64,000 nucleotides of DNA, from the NCBI RefSeq assembly GCF_021869535.1, contig NW_026262734.1, positions 81,840,061 to 81,904,060 of the forward strand, written 5' to 3'. The position numbers and the translations under genes are program-made. This document shows positions 57,700-64,000 of the stretch, in pieces; the first letter of the stretch is position 1, and each line of letters begins with the position of its first letter. Below the pieces are notes generated by a model, which saw nothing but the letters and a program-made list of their open reading frames with translations, had not been told where the DNA came from and ran no database searches. Source of the stretch: Mytilus californianus (taxonomy: Eukaryota; Mollusca; Bivalvia; Mytilida; Mytilidae).

Positions 57700-58001
57700 C
57701 TGAATAAAAAAATCTAAAAGTAAATAAAATGTTATTGTAAAACATTTCAAACGAGAAAAATAATAAACAATATATAGCAGTCAATGTGGCGGGATTATAT
57801 AAGATTGTTGACACCTGGGACAATGGTGGACTAATATCAAAATGTATCACAAATAAATGAAGCATCGGTAAAAAAAAAACCCGGTCAAAATAGGAACAAG
57901 TGGGATCGGGACAGAAGAGAAAGAAGTGGGAAGTGGGAAAAGATCGGAAAAAAATACTGTGTGACAAAAACACAGGATTTGAGGAAATGAGCATGTGTCG
58001 G

Positions 58002-58138
58002 TCGGATCCAGCAATTTTTAAAAAGGGGATCCAAATCAGGAGATAGGGTTCCCAAATTTATTTTCCCTTTCAAATGCATTAATCGCCAAAATAAAGGGGG
58101 TTCCAACCCTCGGACCCCTCCCCCTGGATCCGCCGATG
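58002..58138. mobile_element. Small TIR element (GGATCC type)
   Basis: Left end TCGGTCGGATCCAG and right end CTGGATCCGCCGATG are near inverse complements. The interior holds a GGGGGTTCCAACCCTCGGAC block. A partial sister copy is at 58265-58345. Confidence 0.6.
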
Positions 58139-58264
58139 CCCACCCCCTTTTCCTTATCATATGTTCAGAAACATTCAGGATTTATCATTCTCAAATATCA
58201 ATTATTGATTGATATTATTTCATAACGTTTGGTCAAGTAGTAATGAATATGAATATTCCAACTA

Positions 58265-58345
58265 TATGTCCCCATTCAAATTCATTGATCGTCCCATAAA
58301 AGGGGGGTTCCAACCCCCGGACCCCCCCTAGATCCGCCAATGTGT
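58265..58345. mobile_element. Partial second GGATCC-type element
   Basis: ATTCATTGATCGTCCCATAA, GGGGTTCCAACCCCCGGACC and CTAGATCCGCCAATG repeat the right half of the 58002-58138 element in the same orientation. Confidence 0.6.
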
Positions 58346-58439
58346 AACGCGTATTCTCCTACTTAGGATATGTGTTTTAAATTAGCCATGCGGCATGCGA
58401 CAATTTTCTCAGTTTTAAAATATTCAATATATACCATAC

Positions 58440-58500
58440 CTTTTGTCCAGAAGAAGTGTGAACTGTTGACTTGTTGAAATGTCAGTGCGAGTGCAAAAAT
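58440..58500 (-). other. Candidate 5' exon of a minus-strand transcript
   Basis: It ends with CTTCTGGACAAAAG and donor GTATGG (58439-58434), placed just downstream of CRE, CCAAT and E2F-like sites. The transcription start is inferred, not seen. Confidence 0.3.
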
Positions 58501-58519
58501 AACGTTTGTAAACAATGAA

Positions 58520-58538
58520 TGACGTCATGAAATCCAAT
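58520..58538 (-). promoter_or_regulatory. CRE plus CCAAT box
   Basis: Perfect TGACGTCA (58520-58527) and CCAAT (58534-58538) about 20-60 bases upstream of the candidate minus-strand 5' exon. CREB/ATF and NF-Y are the known binders of these motifs. Confidence 0.4.
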
Positions 58539-58698
58539 CACATAAACGTAGGCAATTGTAATACTATGTTCAATATTAACCCTCTTGCTGCCAAAGGGAC
58601 ATTTACGGCTTCTACACACAAATCTTGTTGATTGTGTTGAACGTCAAAGTTCCATAGTAACGTCACAATACTGAGAAGCACTGACAATGTCAAAAGAC

Positions 58699-58726
58699 GG
58701 CGCCAAAAGGACGATTTTGGCGGGAA
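58699..58726. promoter_or_regulatory. Pair of E2F-like sites
   Basis: GGCGCCAAAA (58699-58708) and ATTTTGGCGGGAA (58714-58726); the second matches the TTTSSCGC consensus fully. They stand about 200 bases upstream of the minus-strand 5' exon. Confidence 0.4.
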
Positions 58727-59239
58727 TGAAGGTCATGAAGCAAACTGAATTAAATGCATTATTTGTATACTTAAAACGGATGTCAAAAAATGATACAGGA
58801 TCATAAGCTTGTTAGTACTGTAATACCAACTTATTTAACGTGTTTACTAATTATCTATTTTCATGTAAAATGTTGCATACTAGTACTTTCGAGAAATTTG
58901 TTAAACGTCAGTTTTTTTTCATACATCTTTCAATCAGAATATCTCATATAATAATCGCATTCCTAATAAATAATCATAGAAAAGGTAACTGTTATACTTG
59001 ATTACGCGAAATATTAATATACACAATACACGCTTTAGTTAAGAGAACTGGAAAATTTCTTTAGGACTCAAATGCCGCGATTGAATTCTCAGTGAAGATT
59101 TTTTTTGTAAAAGTACATAAATGTTACCCGATATACTTGTACTGCCATACGATATTTCAATACATTTTATTCCCGTTTCATCATTTAAGCATTAATATAA
59201 AAAATATTTATTTTCATTCGAAATGGGGATGCTAAATAA

Positions 59240-59530
59240 GGGAGCTACCATTTGATTTTTATGGGGGTCTAGGATGAAATTTGAAAAAAATAGGCAGACA
59301 GGAGTTTTGAGTAAAAAAAAAGGCAGGATGAGACACTTGCAAAAAAAAAAGTCGGGATGACAATTTAGGTAAAAAAAAAGTCAGGATAAACTTAAAAAAA
59401 GGCAGGACCGAATAGAGTGAAAAATAAAAAGGCAGGACAGAGATTACAACTAAAAAAATTCAAAACAAAATTTTTCATCCTAGACACCCCCCCCCCCCCC
59501 CCTTCCCATAAAAATCAAATGGTAGCTCCC
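59240..59530. mobile_element. MITE with ~43-bp terminal inverted repeats, TAA target duplication and internal minisatellite
   Basis: The left end GGGAGCTACCATTTGATTTT is the exact inverse of the right end AAAATCAAATGGTAGCTCCC, and pairing extends through GTCTAGGATGAAA. TAA flanks both ends (59237-59239, 59531-59533), which fits PIF/Harbinger-type insertion. The interior is six or seven copies of an A-run plus GGCAGGAT unit of about 27 bases. A C run of about 18 sits inside the right arm. Confidence 0.85.
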
Positions 59531-59974
59531 TAAGTAGGTGACCCAATGATTTTTTTCCTATCCTACAAATCATCCTTTCCCAGCACTTGGCAAAATCTCA
59601 ATTTTGAGCCATTCATCACAGATCTTTTACTTTGTAGGACCCACTGAGCAACAGATTTATTGTACATTAAATTTCAGACGTCCTAAATATTGCATGAAAT
59701 ACATGTACTTGCCAACTTGGTTAAGAATCAGTTATGCATTTCACTTGACAAAGATAAAACAAAAGCGCTTATAAAGCTAGTAGCAATGGGTATATTATTT
59801 TCATTTTTTTTTATAAAGACAAGAAAGATAAAAAAAAAAAAAAACTATATTTCAAGGTTAAAAGTTGTATTTTTAAATAATGTTGTATCAAAAACATCGT
59901 TTATAACAATCTTAGAGCAATAGTTTTCATAAAATTACTTTTACATCGCTTTTCATAATTACGGCTCCATTGAC

Positions 59975-60071
59975 GCGGGAAAAATTATGGACGGCGGGAA
60001 AGCGCTGTTCTACAGCGAGGCACAAGTTTTGCAACGTCACAGATATGAAACGTCAATATGCTTTTGGCGCG
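59975..60071 (+). promoter_or_regulatory. Three E2F-like sites at a candidate promoter
   Basis: GCGGGAAA at 59975-59982 and 59994-60001, and TTTTGGCGCG at 60062-60071, in a GC-richer island. Such clustering is typical of replication and cell-cycle promoters in animals. Confidence 0.4.
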
Positions 60072-60241
60072 ACAAAGCAAGAAAAAAACTCAGCAAGAGG
60101 GCGGCAAGATTTTGAGACAGAGAAAATATTGTTCTACAAGCCACTTGCAAAAAGTCTTAAAGTTATAGAAACAGACGATTTCCACGACAAGTCAGAGATG
60201 GAGGGTCCTTTTCGAATCGTCTACGAATTGCTATTGTTCAT
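60045..60241 (+). CDS. Candidate first coding exon
   Basis: The first ATG after the E2F-like sites (60045) opens 65 codons containing KRQYAFGATKQEKN, FETEKILFYKPLAKSLK and MEGPFRIVYELLLF. It then reaches a strong donor CAT|GTAAGT (60242). The frame is also open upstream to 59970 without an ATG. The base composition is distinctly less AT-rich than its flanks. Family not recognised; no second exon could be placed. Confidence 0.4.
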
Positions 60242-60249
60242 GTAAGTTT

Positions 60250-61270
60250 TACAAACTTAAGAAATCATACTTTTACTCGTTTTTTTTTGTGAACATCCTG
60301 ATATAATTTTTTAGATTTTGTCTTCTATTTCGACAAAAAACTAGGCCTATTTGATCCTATTTCAATGCACTTTTTTAGTGCTAAGTCAATAGAGTTGGGT
60401 GCTCATTTTCGCCATAATTTTCCATGTTTTCTGCAGTTTATGTTCAGCCGGTATTTATGTTTTTGAAGTATACTGATATTTCTATATGATGATAACATCA
60501 AAAGAAAAATATTCTTAGCTTGAAAACGTGTTTCTTTGAAAAAAATTCATCTAAAAAGTTAGATTAAAGGCAATTTGAAATTTCCTGATGTTTTGTCAAA
60601 GGGGGACACATATTCGCCATTTTTACACATCTATTTAAAACCACATAACTGCAGCTTAAAACAATATTTATCAAAACGTTGTACGTTTTTTTGGTCCTTT
60701 GCGGTAAGTGCCAAAATTTTGTCTAAGTTTAAAAAATAATCATATTTGTTATAAAAATATAATTTACCGTCACATTTCTTCCATTTCATCCATCCTTTGA
60801 AGTTTTTACACCTCAAAATCATAAAACGGCGAAATTGTGTCCCCGGCGAATATGTGCACCTCACTCTAATTATTTTTGTGAACATAACTACACACTTCAT
60901 GCATGTAATTATTAAGAAAAATACATCCAAAAAAAACGAAAAGAATAGAATATTAACAATGTCAATGAATGATTTTTTCCTCAGTGTCATCTGGATTATA
61001 TAACGGTTTAGCACATAAAGTTACAGTATAAAATTACCTTAGAGTCTACCTTTTTGATTCCGTTAACGTCAGACGTATGCAGTCAAATTCACAACTGTAT
61101 TCACCCAAATTGCCTTTTAAAACAAACAATAATTGTGTGTACATTTGGTTCACATGCATGTTGACATTTATGTGTAAGACAAAAAAATTATTATGTCAAA
61201 AAATGTCTTTCCTTTGGAATTTAGTTCAAACGGGTTCCATAAGGGGTAACAGAACGTTAGACTTGCATAT
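60250..61270. other. No gene confirmed
   Basis: Would be intron of the candidate gene. Overlapping frames on both strands near 60631-61014 look like chance AT-rich reading frames. Confidence 0.4.
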
Positions 61271-61274
61271 ATTT

Positions 61275-61620
61275 GTTTATAAAAAAGAAGATGTGGTATG
61301 ATTGCCAATGAAACAACTCTACGCAAGAGACCAAATGACACAGAAATTAACAACTATAGATAGGTCACCGTACGGCCATCAACAATGATCAAAGCCCATA
61401 CCGCATAGTCAGCTATAAAAGGCCCCGAAATGACAAATGTAAAACAATTCAAACGAAAAAACTAATAGCCTAATTTATGTACAAAAAAAATGAACAAAAA
61501 ACAAATATATAACACACCAACAAACGACAACCACTGAATTACAGGCTCCTGACTTGGGACAGTCACATACATACAGAGCGTGGCGGTGTTAAACATGTTA
61601 GCGGGATTATATTTTTTACC
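61275..61620 (-). mobile_element. Family B, best-preserved copy
   Basis: Minus orientation: GATGTGGTATGATTGCCAAT, GAAACAACTCTACGCAAGAG, TAGGTCACCGTACGGCCATC, CAAAGCCCATACCGCATAG, GTAAAACAATTCAAACG, the core GGCTCCTGACTTGGGACAGT (61543-61562) and GTGGCGGTGTTAAACATGTT. It serves as reference for the other copies. Confidence 0.85.
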
Positions 61621-62126
61621 TATATTCTTTTATTATAAGATACAAACTAAAGAGACATAAATTTTGCCTCCAACGGCAAGTGAGAAAAGACCAAGAAACA
61701 GAAAACAGACAATTATCCAATGTCCCTTCTTTTTTCACGGATTTAATGCAACTTTAGAATGGCAGGCTTTCATATCAGTCGATCCTTTGTTGTATTTATG
61801 AAGTAGCCATAAAGAATAGAGAATAATGTGGTGCTTAAATATAAAGAAAAGAGAATAACAGGCAAAATTTATAATAAATAGTGAAAATGGTATAAAATAT
61901 TAAAGAATACAGAAATGAAGAAACCCCATCCAGACCCTTTTATAAAGTGCACAGTTTTCTTTGCTTTCTTAATCTTCCTGTGTGAACCGGTCTTGTCTTG
62001 GTTTTCATACGGCTACAAGGGAAACTGCATGTGAAATTTATATGAAGAGATCATGTACATACACTTTGTAGAAATATATATTTTTTTATTGGTCAATGAT
62101 TGAATTTATGTCGGTTCAAGGCTCCA
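61621..62126. other. No gene seen
   Basis: Nothing recognised. Confidence 0.45.
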
Positions 62127-62188
62127 TTAGTCCGACACCCCAAAAGTCCGACGACCCAATGAACCGACACCCTAATAATCCGACACAT
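62127..62188. repeat. Degenerate ~17-bp minisatellite (CCGACACCC)
   Basis: Four copies of a TTAGTCCGACACCCCAA-like unit: AGTCCGACACCC, AGTCCGACGACCC, GAACCGACACCC, AATCCGACACA. Confidence 0.8.
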
Positions 62189-63515
62189 AATTATTGAACA
62201 AAATTTCGTATAAATAATCTTTATTTCAAGAGGATAATTCCATTATATAAAAATAATCCTACTGAGTCAGTGAGAGTCCTCAAAAATACTAACACATTCA
62301 TAAAGTACTTACAATACATGTATTCAAAATGTGCTTAATGTCCAGTGGCAAATATTACATGCATGTTCCAAACAATTAAATTATATAATAGTTATTGAAA
62401 AACTGGTCATGATCGTGATATATGGACTGTCCTATCTATGATTATAGAATTGACTGTCATACAGACTCTAATTTCATTGTCATGGATCATTGAACATGTC
62501 AAGGTTCTGTGGTACTTTTATGCATTAAACTTTCAAAAGAAATAGTGCATGGTCAGTAAAGCAGGCACGACATTTCAGCGTGGACACTCTTGTTATATAA
62601 ATGTGTTATAATATTTCAATTGACCACTATTTCCCAAAGATTCCTGATTTAGGACAGGCACTTTTATTCCTGTTCGTGTATGTGGCGACTTAACCCACCT
62701 GCTATATGTCCTTTTGCCCTTATGTCCCATGTGTCATCAATTGCTCATTAACCACTTGACAGAACTTTGTAACACTTCGATACAATCTTTCTCTCATGAT
62801 GTACTTTTTCAAATGACAATTTATAAAGTATTAGGTTCATAAATAATACCATAAAAAGCATGTTGGGAATAACAACTTTTTACAAATTGATGCAAAATAT
62901 TTGATGCAGTATCTATTGTTATAGGTTTCCAAAAATGGATCCCACCAGAACAAAAATAATAAGTCTATGAGGAAAATAAAGGCATAGATCAACAACTAAA
63001 AACTGTAATGCACAGATAATATATAAGATCGAGATAGAACTGGTAAGAAATTAGGATTTTTTTAGGTAAGTATTTTCAGTTTGTCCGTATTATTTTATTT
63101 CAATAACATGAAATGTTGTAGTCCGCTCATGAGACAACAAACCAACAACGATTAATTCAAAAGAATAGAGACCAGCATTCAACAATTGAAAGATGTCAAT
63201 ATGGTTAACAAAGAATCCTATGGGAAGTACATATCCGTACACAAAACCTCTCAGTTAACTGTTTGACAGATTGCATTGATATTGTGCTCGAATAATCAGA
63301 TTATGTTTTGTTTTGGTGCCGATCCAAAGATGAGTGTCACATCAGGACATAGTTTAACATATGAACCTAAAGGAAATCTAAACAAAGATCTCCTTCTCTG
63401 AAACTTGATTACAGATTGAAATGATAATTTAATCAGAATTGCCACTGTTACAAATAATGAAAAATTCAACAACAAGAATACTTTTTAAAAATTTTTAAAC
63501 GGCTGTATAAAATAA
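62189..63515. other. No gene seen; shared-core remnant near 62640
   Basis: Only a diverged inverted core (TTCCTGATTTAGGACAGGCA, 62641-62660) with GTGTATGTGGCGACTTAACC is visible, a family A/B head relic. Confidence 0.4.
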
Positions 63516-63519
63516 TGAA

Positions 63520-63715
63520 ATGTTGTATGATTGCCAATGAGACAACTACCCACCAAATTTCAGATGAAGTGGATATTAACAATCATAGGCAACTGTGCAG
63601 CCTTCAACAATGAGAAAACCCATACGTTTAGTCGTCTACAAAAGACGAAGACATGAAAAATATGAAACAATTCAATTTAGAAAAGTTAACGGCCTAATTT
63701 ATAACAAAACAATTT
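63520..63715 (-). mobile_element. Family B, diverged minus-strand copy
   Basis: GTTGTATGATTGCCAATGAG, ACAACTACCCACCAAATTTC, TGTGCAGCCTTCAACAATGA and AATATGAAACAATTCAA follow the family B order. Confidence 0.75.
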
Positions 63716-64000
63716 AAGAATGTCAGACTGCAGCCTATATTGAAAACATGGAAATTTGCCAACCCAAACTTGGGGCGCTAAAATTTTTCTCCCAATCGTA
63801 TTAGATCAGTTTTCAAGTAGGTAACCCATACATTATTCCATTCTTTTTTCATTTTTCTCCATGATAATATGAACCTTTATTTACGTAATACCACCTTTAG
63901 CAATGCACGTACACTATACATATTATGTTGTGGTTGACCTATAGTTGACCTTATTATTGGACTTTAACAAACATGATAACATTGAAATCTGACAGTGTTA

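Noticed and set aside
57647-58160. 115- and 91-residue minus-strand frames
   Set aside because: One runs through the GGATCC-type TIR element, the other is Phe/Leu-rich AT sequence; only the splice-like 57699 border is retained.
60631-61014. 127-residue minus-strand frame with an opposite 68-residue frame
   Set aside because: Lys/Phe/Ile-rich composition of random AT DNA, no domain; the two frames shadow each other.

Overview
The window is AT-rich eukaryotic DNA with introns, many microsatellites and a heavy load of decayed transposons. It most likely comes from a marine bivalve, probably a mussel (Mytilus or a close relative). That placement is inference. It rests on a coiled-coil plus C1q-domain gene with an expanded-family look, an EGF/MEGF-type single-pass receptor, a STAND-type ankyrin-repeat gene, Penelope-like elements, and dispersed repeats that I recognise as bivalve-type from memory. 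No prokaryotic operons, phage, CRISPR array or standard tRNA/rRNA gene was seen.

Layout. 0-13 kb is intergenic: dispersed SINE-like copies (called here family A and family B), two hairpins, a 1.1-kb Penelope-like fragment (2058-3165), a LINE 3' part on the minus strand (5655-7050), degenerate ~160-bp tandem repeats, a tRNA-derived SINE candidate and an integrase relic. 14-18.2 kb holds a ~538-bp unit (family C) arranged as a large inverted array with a palindromic centre near 15.63 kb; it is invaded by a family A copy, which is invaded in turn by a ~700-bp element (family G). 24.7-29.8 kb is a two-exon C1q-domain gene (signal peptide, coiled coil, C1q) with a one-base frameshift in exon 1 and an intron full of fold-back repeats. 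30.2-32.6 kb is a decayed Penelope-like element with an N-terminal GIY-YIG region, the Naiad-type order. 33.3-37.3 kb is a nearly perfect four-copy tandem array (988/989-bp unit) whose right edge lies inside a CR1-like LINE (37.1-39.3 kb, minus strand). 40.2-45.4 kb is an ankyrin-repeat pseudogene with nonsense codons, frameshifts and two clean transposon insertions.

48.9-54.7 kb contains a minus-strand gene made of very small exons (EGF-like exon, linkers, transmembrane exon). All four exons have GT/AG borders and compatible phases, and an in-frame TGA follows the membrane anchor. 57-60.3 kb looks like a pair of divergent promoters: CRE, CCAAT and E2F-like sites upstream of a minus-strand 5' exon, and three E2F-like sites at a plus-strand candidate first exon. 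A foldback MITE sits between them. The remainder to 64 kb is repeats and featureless AT-rich DNA.

The C1q gene and the EGF-like membrane gene are the two most credible host genes. Both belong to classes linked to recognition and adhesion in molluscs, but nothing shows that they work together. I found no clearly new multi-gene system. The most unusual structures are the microhomology-bounded four-copy array, the inverted family C array with three-layer nesting, the two inverted copies of a CAGTACTG-rich element 34 kb apart, and the membrane gene with a TGA in front of a still-open cytoplasmic frame.
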